Positions 1-7,832 are shown, counted from the first letter of the stretch. The stretch: 8,630 nucleotides of DNA from Puniceicoccales bacterium (GCA_031284845.1 JAITXH010000021.1:1-8630); one strand, 5' to 3'. Made by a program: numbers and translations. Notes: generated from the letters alone by a model not told the origin.

Positions 1-951
1 CAAAAGAATGAAAATATAGCTAATTTAAGTTGGGATTTTTATATCTTTTATGACAGCCCATTGAGATTCTTTGTCCTTATAAATCACGGTGAACCTGAAT
101 ATTCAAAAATTCCGGCTAAGATCAATAGAGCCGTCATTGGAAAATGGGAAAGTTTTTGTTATCTAGGAGAGATGCAAAACTTTACTGCATGCAAAATTAA
201 AAAAGACAATATGGATGCCATCGTATTACCTCAGGCCAAGTTCGGCAAAACCAGCGACATAAGGGTATGCGTATTCATGGTAAACAACGCGAAGATAGAC
301 GATCTTTCGGTGAAAGACTTTTACGAGAGAGTTGTTGGCGATAATAAGATAAAAGTTATTTTGGAAAACGAACGCGAATTTGTTGTGGATATAGCAAGCG
401 AGCACTGGCCTTTCCTTTTTTATACACTTCCCAAAGAAGCCGGGGATTCTCCTGTAAAATCATTTGAATTTAAACGACTCCCAGATCTCACCCATATAGC
501 GTTTAACATTCCTTCATTAATAGAATTTTTTCCTGAAAACAAGGGGATCAAAAATCGCTTTGACTTGAAGATTCCGACAAAATTCGGAGATCCAAGTTAT
601 TGTTTTTCTGAAGGTTTGGGAGTTGAGCTAGGTGGCTTGGACGTCCGCCTTGTTATTAAGGGCTGGTACATTTGCCCCAAATCTTTCTCTATAAAAGAAG
701 ATACAAAATTCAATTTTTTCGGGAAAACCTATCGCGAAGCATTGATTGAGTATATTCAGGCACATGACGGCTTGAGCACGAGGAATGTTCTAGTAGATAC
801 GAACGAAGGAAGAGTTTCCGTGAAGACGCGATTATCGGTGCGCCTGTTGTGGTGGTTGCAAGCACCAACATTGGAGCGCTGGCCTTGGGGTGATCCTTGG
901 CCCGGGGGATACTTCCCAGCCGTGATAAGCAGTAACGAGGGGGATATATAA
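1..951 (+). CDS. Unrecognised protein, 5' end outside the window
   Basis: The frame is open from base 1 to the TAA at 949-951, giving 316 visible residues. A TTG at 61 could serve as a start, but the 20 codons before it have no stop and encode ordinary protein sequence (SWDFYIFYDSP precedes it), so I read the gene as cut by the window edge. I do not recognise a family. No signal peptide, membrane segment or repeat is evident in the visible part. The protein looks soluble, with mixed charged and aromatic residues and many short beta-like stretches (for example around FEFKRLPDLTHIAFNIP). The gene is clearly AT-rich, unlike the GC-rich genes that follow, which suggests a different origin. The last 40 or so codons (from about 825) turn GC-rich and Trp/Pro-rich (LLWWLQ, RWPWGDPWPGGYFP). 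This could be the natural end, a fusion or a frameshift. It lies 133 bp upstream of the ABC-F gene on the same strand, with no visible functional link. Confidence 0.6.
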   Translation, partial: QKNENIANLSWDFYIFYDSPLRFFVLINHGEPEYSKIPAKINRAVIGKWESFCYLGEMQNFTACKIKKDNMDAIVLPQAKFGKTSDIRVCVFMVNNAKIDDLSVKDFYERVVGDNKIKVILENEREFVVDIASEHWPFLFYTLPKEAGDSPVKSFEFKRLPDLTHIAFNIPSLIEFFPENKGIKNRFDLKIPTKFGDPSYCFSEGLGVELGGLDVRLVIKGWYICPKSFSIKEDTKFNFFGKTYREALIEYIQAHDGLSTRNVLVDTNEGRVSVKTRLSVRLLWWLQAPTLERWPWGDPWPGGYFPAVISSNEGDI

Positions 952-1084
952 CCCTTCATCCCCTTGGGACTCAGCGGCAGCACCCTGATGCGCGATTTCT
1001 CCTTCTCAATTTTCCTTCTCTGTCGCAGAAACCACCGTTTCTTGTTTCCCATTGGCCAGTTTTAATCTTCCTTCCGCCGCACGC
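952..1084. other. Intergenic gap upstream of uup, no clear signal
   Basis: These 133 bases separate the AT-rich unknown gene from the ABC-F ATPase. They contain a pyrimidine-rich stretch (about 1005-1020) but no hairpin with a T tract, no convincing -35/-10 pair and no Shine-Dalgarno sequence before either candidate start (TTG 1052 or ATG 1085). The uup promoter must be here or inside the upstream gene, but I cannot place it. Confidence 0.4.
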
Positions 1085-2947
1085 ATGTCCCTTTTCAGTT
1101 TTAATGAAGTCTCCCTCGGTTATGGCGGTCTGCCGCTGCTCGATGGCGTCTCCTTCCAGATCGAACCCGGCGAACGCCTCGGATTGCTCGGGCGCAATGG
1201 CGCAGGCAAAACCTCCCTCCTGCGCCTCGTCACCGGCGAACAACGGCCCGACAAGGGCGAAATCGTGCTCACCCGCGGCACCGGTGTCGGCTATCTCCCG
1301 CAGGATGTGCCCGAAGCGCTCGAAGGCACGGTGCGCGACATCGCCCGCGCCGGTCTCGGCGAGATCGGCGCAAAGCTCAAGCAACACGACGCCCTCCTCG
1401 CCTCCGACACTCACGACGCCACTGCCGACGCCCTCCACCACTGGCTCGACGACCACGCTGCATGGGACGCGGCGCTCGATGTTGACCGCTTGCTCTCACG
1501 CATGGGGCTTCCGCCGGATGCCGTCTTTGCCAGCTTGAGCGCGGGCATGAAGCGGCGCGTCTTGCTCGCCCGCGAGCTTTCCGCCCGCCCTGCCCTCCTT
1601 GTGCTCGACGAGCCGACCAACCACCTCGACATTGCCGCCATTGAGTGGCTGGAAGAGTTTCTAGTCACGCTCAACGGTGCCTTGCTCTTCGTCACCCACG
1701 ACCGCCGCTTTCTGCAAAAAACGGCGACAGGCATACTCGATCTCGACCGGGGAAAAATCACCCGTTGGGATTGCGATTACGAAAAGTTTCTCCTGCGCAA
1801 AGAGGCGTGGCTGGAGGCCGAGGCATCGGCCAACGCCGAGTTTGACAAAAAACTCGCCCGCGAGGAAGCGTGGCTGCGCCAGGGCGTGAAAGCCCGCCGG
1901 TGCCGCAACGAAGGCCGTGTCCGCGCCCTCCAGAAACTCCGCACCGAGCGACGCGCCCGCCGCGAGCAGCCCGGCACGATACGCGCCACCATCGCCGAAT
2001 CCGCCCGCTCCGGCACCAAGGTCATCGAGGCCATCGGCGTCTCCCACGCCTGGGCCGACGGCACCGCGCCCATCATCCGCGACCTCTCGCTCACGCTCAT
2101 GCGCGGCGACCGCATCGGCCTGCTCGGGCCAAACGGCGCGGGCAAAACTACGCTTTTGAAAATCCTCCTCGGGCGCCTCACCCCCTCGCGCGGCACCGTC
2201 AAACACGGCACCAACCTGAGCATCGCCTACTTCGACCAGCTCCGCGAACAACTCGACCCCGAAAAAACCGTCGCCCAAAATCTTGCCGACGACGCCGACC
2301 ACGTCACCACCGGCACCGGGCGCAAGCACGTCATCACCTACTTGCAGGACTTTCTCTTCGAGCCGGACCGCGCCCGCTCGCCGGTGCGCATGTTGAGCGG
2401 TGGTGAACGCAACCGCCTCTTGCTCGCCAAACTTTTTCTCAAACCGGCAAACGTCCTCGTGCTCGACGAACCGACCAACGACCTCGACATCGAGACGATG
2501 GAATTGCTGGAAGAACTCGTCGCCAACTTCGACGGCACAGTGCTCCTCACGAGCCATGACCGCGCCTTTTTGGACAACGTCACCACGAGCTATCTCGTCT
2601 TTGAGGGCGACGGTGTTGTCCGCGAATTTGTCGGCGACTACGAGGGATGGAAAAGTAATTTACCGCGAGGCGGGTCAGAGTCCCGCATTCCCAAAGGCGG
2701 GGCGGAGGCTCGCGCTCCCAAGGCACGCAAATTGAGCAACAAGGAGGTGCGCGAACTGGAAGAACTGCCCGGGCGTATAGATGCGCTGGAAGCGGAGCAA
2801 AAAGCCCTTGCAGACAAGTTGGGCGATCCGGATTTTTACCGCGACCCCGCCGCTGTGCAACAGACGCAGGCCCGCCTTCCGGTGTTGGACGCAGAACTAC
2901 TCGCCGCCTACGAGCGCTGGGGCGAGTTAGAGAAAATGAAAAGTTGA
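1085..2947 (+). CDS. uup: ABC-F family ATPase, Uup-like
   Basis: This is a soluble ABC-F ATPase with two nucleotide-binding domains and no membrane segments. Family members bind ribosomes or branched DNA; Uup affects transposon excision and ribosome function. Using ATG 1085 (620 aa), domain 1 has Walker A GRNGAGKT (36-43), signature LSAGM (151-155), Walker B with catalytic Glu176 in LDEPTNHLD, and H-loop His205. A long Arg/Lys-rich arm (about 240-310) follows. Domain 2 has Walker A GPNGAGKT (348-355), signature LSGGE (437-441), Glu462 in LDEPTNDLD, and His491. The C-terminal helical domain (about 550-620, from KLSNKEVRELEELPGRI) is the Uup-type coiled-coil DNA-binding end, which separates it from Ettlia-less relatives such as EttA and supports the Uup call. 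Length matches Uup (about 635 in E. coli). An upstream in-frame TTG at 1052 would add 11 residues, but MSLFSFNEVSLGYG is a typical beginning. The linker before the C-terminal domain carries a tandem 9-residue repeat. The gene is convergent with proA. Confidence 0.93.
   Translation: MSLFSFNEVSLGYGGLPLLDGVSFQIEPGERLGLLGRNGAGKTSLLRLVTGEQRPDKGEIVLTRGTGVGYLPQDVPEALEGTVRDIARAGLGEIGAKLKQHDALLASDTHDATADALHHWLDDHAAWDAALDVDRLLSRMGLPPDAVFASLSAGMKRRVLLARELSARPALLVLDEPTNHLDIAAIEWLEEFLVTLNGALLFVTHDRRFLQKTATGILDLDRGKITRWDCDYEKFLLRKEAWLEAEASANAEFDKKLAREEAWLRQGVKARRCRNEGRVRALQKLRTERRARREQPGTIRATIAESARSGTKVIEAIGVSHAWADGTAPIIRDLSLTLMRGDRIGLLGPNGAGKTTLLKILLGRLTPSRGTVKHGTNLSIAYFDQLREQLDPEKTVAQNLADDADHVTTGTGRKHVITYLQDFLFEPDRARSPVRMLSGGERNRLLLAKLFLKPANVLVLDEPTNDLDIETMELLEELVANFDGTVLLTSHDRAFLDNVTTSYLVFEGDGVVREFVGDYEGWKSNLPRGGSESRIPKGGAEARAPKARKLSNKEVRELEELPGRIDALEAEQKALADKLGDPDFYRDPAAVQQTQARLPVLDAELLAAYERWGELEKMKS
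2669..2722 (+). repeat. In-frame tandem 27-bp repeat within uup
   Basis: Two adjacent 27-bp units, 2669-2695 and 2696-2722, match at 20 of 27 positions. They encode GGSESRIPK and GGAEARAPK (residues 529-537 and 538-546), which differ at only three residues. The unit lies exactly between the second ATPase domain and the C-terminal coiled coil, where an insertion would be tolerated. The first unit has an internal short inverted repeat (gcggg...cccgc). Codon-phase insertion of a genome repeat unit is an inference; no other copy is visible in this window. Confidence 0.8.
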
Positions 2948-2987
2948 GAATTGGAGTCGCTGCGCACCAACCATGCACCATGCGGCT

Positions 2988-4259
2988 TTATGCCCGCACC
3001 TGTCCGTCGCCGATGATCTGGTATTTATAAGAGGTCAGTTCCTCCAGACCCATCGGGCCGCGGGCATGAAGCTTTCCGGTGCTGATGCCAATCTCGGCAC
3101 CAAATCCAAATTCGCCGCCGTCGGTGAAACGCGTGCTCGCATTCCAATAGACCGTGGCGCTGTCCACGGCGTTGAGGAAGTGCTCCGCTTCGGCGGCGTT
3201 TGCGGTGACAATGGCGTCAGAGTGCTGCGACCCGTGGGCGCTGATGTGCGCGAGAGCACCGGCAGTGCCATCCACGACGCGCAGGTTGAGGATGAAATCC
3301 AGGTATTCAGTGTCCCATTCAGCAGCGGCGGCAGACTTCAAATCCGGAAAGAGACTGCGCGTCTCGTCGTCGGTGCGGATTTCCACATTCTTTGCGCGTA
3401 ACGCAGCGACGATGCGCGGGAGGAATTTACCGGCGGCGGCCTTGTCCACGAGCAGTGTCTCCATGGCGTTGCACGCACTGGGGCGCTGGCACTTGGCGTT
3501 GAGGATGATCTTTTCAGCCATGTCGAAATCGGCGTCGCGGTGGACGAAGACATGGCAAATGCCGGTATAGTGCTTGATGACAGGCATGCGGGCATGTTGC
3601 ACGACGGTGGAGATGAGGCCGTGGCCTCCGCGTGGAATGATGAGGTCTATGTGCTGCTCAAGTGAACAGAGCACGGGGATGGCCTCGCGGGCGGTGGTGG
3701 GCACAAATGTGACGGCGTCGGCAAAGCCGTGCGCAGCCAGCGCAGCGTCCATCGCGGCGACTATGGCTGTGTTGGAGTGAAAGGCTTCGCTGCCGCCGCG
3801 CAATACGGTGGCATTGCCGGCCTTGAGGCAAAGCGATGCGGCGTCGGCGGTGACGTTGGGGCGGGATTCGTAGATGATGCCGATGACGCCGATGGGCACA
3901 CTGTGCTTGAGGATGCGCAGCCCGTTGGGGCGCGTCCATTCGCGCAGGAGCACGCCCACGGGATCGGGCAACCCGGCGACGTTGGCAACGCCGTCTGCGA
4001 CGGCCTTGATGCGCTCCGGCGTGAGGCGGAGCCTGTCGAGCATGGCGGCGGAAATGCCTTCTGCGGCGGCGAGGTCGCGCTGGTTGGCAGCGAGGATGGC
4101 AGCAGTCTGGCTCACGAGGGCATCGGCGATGGCGAGCAAGGCGCCGTTTTTCCGGGCGGTGGTGGCGGCAGCGAGGCGGCGCGAAGCAGCACGGGCACGG
4201 GCGGCGAGCGCTGTCAAATCAGCGAGGAGCGTATCGGTGGAAACGTTATCGGCGGACAT
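2988..4259 (-). CDS. proA: Gamma-glutamyl phosphate reductase (glutamate-5-semialdehyde dehydrogenase)
   Basis: ProA reduces gamma-glutamyl phosphate to glutamate-5-semialdehyde with NADPH, the second step of proline synthesis from glutamate, in the cytoplasm. The protein (423 aa from ATG 4259, close to the usual 415-425) shows the family landmarks in order: the PIGVIGIIYESRPNVTADAA region and the GNATVLRGGSEA segment of the nucleotide-binding domain, PRGGHGLI, GICHVFV, the catalytic Cys263 in NAKCQRPSACNAME, and the conserved end with TGKLHARGPMGLEELTSYKY. An in-frame TTG at 4292 would add 11 residues (MARIFHEISHP), but ATG 4259 gives a standard N-terminus and leaves room for a promoter. No Shine-Dalgarno sequence is obvious before it. 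The usual partner proB is not in the window. It is divergent from the glycosyltransferase fusion and convergent with uup. All expected catalytic features are present, so it should be functional. Confidence 0.96.
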   Translation of the reverse strand: MSADNVSTDTLLADLTALAARARAASRRLAAATTARKNGALLAIADALVSQTAAILAANQRDLAAAEGISAAMLDRLRLTPERIKAVADGVANVAGLPDPVGVLLREWTRPNGLRILKHSVPIGVIGIIYESRPNVTADAASLCLKAGNATVLRGGSEAFHSNTAIVAAMDAALAAHGFADAVTFVPTTAREAIPVLCSLEQHIDLIIPRGGHGLISTVVQHARMPVIKHYTGICHVFVHRDADFDMAEKIILNAKCQRPSACNAMETLLVDKAAAGKFLPRIVAALRAKNVEIRTDDETRSLFPDLKSAAAAEWDTEYLDFILNLRVVDGTAGALAHISAHGSQHSDAIVTANAAEAEHFLNAVDSATVYWNASTRFTDGGEFGFGAEIGISTGKLHARGPMGLEELTSYKYQIIGDGQVRA

Positions 4260-4342
4260 GGGATGGGAAATCTCATGAAATATGCGGGCCAATGCCAGAA
4301 TCTTATTCCTTATTTCTAAAATCTTATTTTCTTCTGCCCCCC
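4260..4342. promoter_or_regulatory. Divergent intergenic region between proA and the GT2-acyltransferase gene
   Basis: This 83-bp gap (only 32 bp if the rightward gene starts at ATG 4292) must serve two divergent genes. It is locally AT-rich from about 4298 to 4334 inside a GC-rich neighbourhood, as expected for promoter DNA. A TAAAAT at 4317-4322 could be a rightward -10, but no good -35 stands at the right distance. No hairpin or repeated operator is visible. Promoter assignment is inference. Confidence 0.35.
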
Positions 4343-6043
4343 GTGCAACCTTGCATAGTCATCCCCTGTTATAACCACGCTTCCACCCTTCCTGCGGTGC
4401 TCGAAGCGCTCGCGCCTCTCTCAATTCACTTCATCGTCGTGGACGATGGCAGTGACGCTGCCAATGTGCAGATACTGGACCAGCTCGTCCGCGAACGCGG
4501 CAGCGGATTGACGCTGATGCGCCACCCAGTCAATCAGGGCAAAGGCAGCGCCGTCATCAACGGAATGCGCGAAGCGGCACGCCTCGGATTCACCCACGCG
4601 CTGCAAATAGACTCCGACGGGCAACATGATTCGGCGGCCTTGCCCGCGCTACTCAAGGTGTCGCGGGAGAATCCGGATGCGCTTGTCTCCGGGTGCCCGG
4701 TCTATGACAAGTCTGCGCCGTTCTCGCGCCGCTACGGGCGCTTGATTACGCAAGCGTGGGTTTACCTTGAGACACTTTCTTTCCAGTTAAAGGATACGAT
4801 GTGCGGGCTGCGCATCTATCCGCTCGCCTCCACGCTGGCGTTGCTGGACAAAAAGCAAATCGGCCTCGGCATGGATTTTGACGTGGAAATCATGGTGCGC
4901 CTGTTTTGGGAAAAAGTCCCGGTGCGCTTTGTCCCCGTCCACGTCACCTATCCGGAAGGCGGTCTCTCGCATTTCCATCCCGTGCGAGACAATCTGCGCA
5001 TATCCTGGATGCACACCAAGCTGGTCTGCTCCATGTTTCCCCACTGGTTTGGCATATCCGGGCGGGCTGCTGAACCGTTCTCGGGCTTCTGTGCATGTGA
5101 GCAAAAAAAAGAAGCATCCGAAACCCACTGGGCACAGACTGCCGAGCGGCGCGGACTCTGGGGGATGCGCTTTCTTTTCTTCACCCACCGGGTGCTTGGG
5201 CGGCGGGTGTTTCTGCTGTCGCTTTATCCCGTGATCGCTGTCTTCTGGCTGACGGGAGGCCGCGCCCGGCGCGCTTCAGGCGGCTATCTGCGGCGCTTGC
5301 GGGATCGCGCTACGGCGTTGAATGTCCCGCTGCCGGAGCATTTGAATTCCTTCCGGCATTTCGTGCGTTTCGGTGAAGCAATCCATGAGAAGATCGCCGC
5401 ATGGCGCGGGGAGATTCCTCCCTCGAATGTGCAAATTATCCAAAGCCCCGAAGTTATAGAGCTTCTGAAAAAAGGCGGCAGCGGTGTCATCTTCGGTGGC
5501 CATCTCGGCAATTTTGAACTCTGCCGCGCTTTTGGCGCTTTTGAAGGGCGCGTTGTCAACGCCATCGTGTTCACGAAACATGCCGAGCGCTTCAATCAGC
5601 TCCTGCGCGATGTCGCGCCGGGTTCGCAGTTCAACTTGATTTCCGCCGCTGTGCTGGGTCCCGCAACGGCGGTCTTGCTTCAGGAAAAAATCGCCAACGG
5701 CGAGTGGGTGGCGATAACTGCCGACCGCACATCGGTAAACAACCCGGAACGCACGGTTACCGCAGAATTTCTCGGAGCACCGGCCCGTTTTCCCCAAGGC
5801 CCATTTTTGCTGGCAGCGGCGTTGAAATGCCCTGTCTTGCTCATGTTTGGCATCAGGGAGGCGGACGGGTTAAAAATCCACATTGAGTTGTTTGCCGACC
5901 CGCTGGAAATCAACCGCACCACACGCGCCGGAGATATTGCCCGCGAAGCGCAGCGCTTCGCCGGGAAGCTGGAACAGTATTGCCTGCGCGCGCCGCTGGA
6001 TTGGTTTAATTTTTATGACTTCTGGGAGAAGGGGAAGGAGTAA
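4292..6043 (+). CDS. Bifunctional glycosyltransferase family 2 / LpxL-like lysophospholipid acyltransferase
   Basis: Two enzymes are fused in one 583-aa chain. Residues about 18-260 form a GT2 domain: start PCIVIPCYNHAS, nucleotide-sugar motif VVDDGSD, the DXD metal site Asp107-Ser-Asp109 in QIDSDGQHD, the dolichyl-phosphate-mannose-synthase-like DTMCGLRIYP and the MDFDVEIMVRLFW segment. Residues about 278-583 match the LPLAT acyltransferase group related to lipid A acyltransferases (COG4261-like): the conserved HWAQ...LWGMRFLFFTHRVLGRR entry, the HX4E catalytic motif His404-LGNF-Glu409, and ADRTS further on. One hydrophobic stretch (about 307-325) may anchor it to the inner membrane. This pairing is known from aryl-polyene and related pigment-lipid clusters, but no other gene of such a cluster is here, so the substrate is unknown. 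A GTG at 4343 (566 aa) may be the true start, since the GT2 domain begins right there. The domain boundary holds an A8 run at 5103-5110. Confidence 0.88.
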   Translation: MPESYSLFLKSYFLLPPVQPCIVIPCYNHASTLPAVLEALAPLSIHFIVVDDGSDAANVQILDQLVRERGSGLTLMRHPVNQGKGSAVINGMREAARLGFTHALQIDSDGQHDSAALPALLKVSRENPDALVSGCPVYDKSAPFSRRYGRLITQAWVYLETLSFQLKDTMCGLRIYPLASTLALLDKKQIGLGMDFDVEIMVRLFWEKVPVRFVPVHVTYPEGGLSHFHPVRDNLRISWMHTKLVCSMFPHWFGISGRAAEPFSGFCACEQKKEASETHWAQTAERRGLWGMRFLFFTHRVLGRRVFLLSLYPVIAVFWLTGGRARRASGGYLRRLRDRATALNVPLPEHLNSFRHFVRFGEAIHEKIAAWRGEIPPSNVQIIQSPEVIELLKKGGSGVIFGGHLGNFELCRAFGAFEGRVVNAIVFTKHAERFNQLLRDVAPGSQFNLISAAVLGPATAVLLQEKIANGEWVAITADRTSVNNPERTVTAEFLGAPARFPQGPFLLAAALKCPVLLMFGIREADGLKIHIELFADPLEINRTTRAGDIAREAQRFAGKLEQYCLRAPLDWFNFYDFWEKGKE

Positions 6044-6062
6044 GAGACATCCTTACTGATTC

Positions 6063-7832
6063 TCAGCGGTCCACTTCGCCCAAAACAATATCCACGCTGC
6101 CGAGAATAATGACTGTATCGGCGAGCGTTTGCCCAAGGCACATGTCTTCCAATGCCGTCAAGTTAATCAACGATGGCGGCCTCACCCGATAACGGTAAGG
6201 GTTGGCGGTGCCATCGCTTAGCAAGTGAAAACCGATTTCGCCTTTCGGCCCTTCGATGCGTGCGTAGGCCTCGCCTGCTTTCGGGCGCAAACCGCGGTTT
6301 TTCGCCTTAGGGTCGAGGAAGTCGCCCGACGGCAAATCTTTTATCGCCTGCCGGATGATTTTCACGGATTCGTGCATCTCCAGCATCCGCATCATGTAGC
6401 GGTCATAGGTGTCTCCGTGGTCGCCCAAAGGCACGCGGAAATCAAAGCGTTCGTAGAGCGAGTAGGCATCCACTTTGCGCACATCATAGGCGACGCCGCT
6501 GGCGCGTAGCATCGGCCCTGTGATGCCGGCTTGCACGGCGAGGGCACCGGAGAGCACACCGACGCCCTGGGTGCGGGCTAGAAGGATTTCGTTGCCGGAG
6601 AGGAGCGCATCTTGTTCATCAAGGTAACGCGCAAATCCGTCGTCGAGATAACGCATCAACGCCGCCAGCCAATCCGCCGGAACATCCGTGCGCAGTCCGC
6701 CAAAGCGCATGAAATTGCACATCATGCGTGAACCTGTCAGCGCCTCGACCATATCCAGCAGGCGTTCCCGTTCGCGTAGCGAATACAGCAGCGGCGTGAA
6801 TGATGTGCCGAGGTCGTTTAACAAAAACCCAACCAGACATGCGTGATTCACGATCCGCGTCACTTCGCCCAAAATGATGCGCAGATACTCGGCGCGTTCC
6901 GGCACGGCGATGCCTGCCAGTTTCTCCACGGCGTGGACATAGGCCCAGTTATTCGTGAGCGAGCACAGGTAGTCGAGGCGGTCGGTGTAAGGGATAGATG
7001 CGAGGTAGGAGTTTTGCTCGGCGATTTTTTCGTGATTGCGATGCAGGTAACCGAACACGGGTTTCAGCTTTACGACGACCTCACCGTCGAGCGCGACGTT
7101 CATGCGGAAAACGCCGTGCGTCGAGGGGTGGTGCGGCCCCATCGAGACTTCCAGCAATTCGCCATCGGGCGACCAACCGACTTTGTCGCCGGAGAAACCG
7201 CCAATGGCCGTGCCTGTGGCGACGGCACTGACGGGGTGAACCGGTGGCGACAGGGGCGCTGCGGCATCTGCCGGGGCGGCAGGTGGCGCATCCGGCCAGT
7301 GCTTCTTAGCTTTTTCGAGCACCTTGTCGTGGGGCGTCGGCTCCCATTCGTAGTCATCCGGCTCGACGTAGTCCTTGCGCATCGGGAAATCCACGAACTC
7401 ATCCCACATCAACAAGCGGCGCAAATCGGGGTGCCCGGTGAAAACGATGCCAAACAGATCATAGACTTCGCGCTCTTGCAGCTCGCATGAGCGCCAAACA
7501 GGGGTGAGCGACGGCACCGACGTGTTTTCGCTTCTGTCTTTCGTCCGCAGCCGCAAGACGATCAGGCGCTTGTCTGCTTTTTCGACCGAATACAGGTGAT
7601 ACACAGCTTCGAGGTAAGCTTGTTTTGGCCAGTCAATTCCTGTGACATTGGAGCAGAAATCGAACCTCAAGTCCGGGGCATCGCGGAGGAAAGTGGCGAC
7701 GGCAACGGCACTTGTGTTATCGAGCAAGAGCGAGTGTTGCCCGGCGGCACCGGTGTCGTTGACGAGTGTGACGGCGGCGGCGGAAAATTTTTCCGTGATT
7801 CGTGCGACGATTTCTTCGAGGGAAAGGCTCAT
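6063..7832 (-). CDS. nuoCD: NADH-quinone oxidoreductase subunit C/D fusion
   Basis: NuoC and NuoD form part of the peripheral arm of respiratory complex I at the membrane surface, next to the quinone site. This 589-aa fusion is close to the E. coli NuoCD length (about 600). Residues 1-165 are NuoC, with the 30-kDa signature REVYDLFGIVFTGHPDLRR at 121-139. An Ala/Pro-rich linker follows (about 170-200). NuoD then runs from about 222 to the end, with MGPHHPSTHG (231-240) holding the quinone-site histidines, the YTDRLDYL segment with the quinone-site tyrosine, and the usual end ILGSVDIVLGEVDR. ATG 7832 gives the normal MSLSLEEIVARI start; GGAA lies 8 bases before it as a weak ribosome site. No other nuo gene is visible. 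The downstream neighbour is convergent with 19 bp between stop codons, so nuoCD ends its transcription unit. Upstream on the same strand is a DUF1016 gene. All key residues are intact. Confidence 0.96.
   Translation of the reverse strand: MSLSLEEIVARITEKFSAAAVTLVNDTGAAGQHSLLLDNTSAVAVATFLRDAPDLRFDFCSNVTGIDWPKQAYLEAVYHLYSVEKADKRLIVLRLRTKDRSENTSVPSLTPVWRSCELQEREVYDLFGIVFTGHPDLRRLLMWDEFVDFPMRKDYVEPDDYEWEPTPHDKVLEKAKKHWPDAPPAAPADAAAPLSPPVHPVSAVATGTAIGGFSGDKVGWSPDGELLEVSMGPHHPSTHGVFRMNVALDGEVVVKLKPVFGYLHRNHEKIAEQNSYLASIPYTDRLDYLCSLTNNWAYVHAVEKLAGIAVPERAEYLRIILGEVTRIVNHACLVGFLLNDLGTSFTPLLYSLRERERLLDMVEALTGSRMMCNFMRFGGLRTDVPADWLAALMRYLDDGFARYLDEQDALLSGNEILLARTQGVGVLSGALAVQAGITGPMLRASGVAYDVRKVDAYSLYERFDFRVPLGDHGDTYDRYMMRMLEMHESVKIIRQAIKDLPSGDFLDPKAKNRGLRPKAGEAYARIEGPKGEIGFHLLSDGTANPYRYRVRPPSLINLTALEDMCLGQTLADTVIILGSVDIVLGEVDR

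Noticed and set aside
1661..2557. A 298-codon open frame on the minus strand inside uup
   Set aside because: It is antisense to strongly conserved ABC-F motifs, and its Gly/Ala/Val/Glu-rich product is typical of mirrored GC-rich coding sequence.
2948..2987. Possible terminator between the convergent genes uup and proA
   Set aside because: Only short direct repeats of gcacca-type sequence are seen; no hairpin with a T tract.
3729..4319. A 196-codon plus-strand open frame over proA
   Set aside because: It lies opposite conserved proA codons and its Gly-rich product resembles no family; it is a shadow frame.
6039..6057. Small inverted repeat (agtaag / cttact, 7-base loop) between the fusion gene and nuoCD, possible bidirectional terminator
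   Set aside because: The stem has only six mostly A-T pairs and no T tract on either side.
6843..7490. A 215-codon plus-strand open frame over nuoCD
   Set aside because: It is antisense to conserved NuoC and NuoD motifs and has no independent support.
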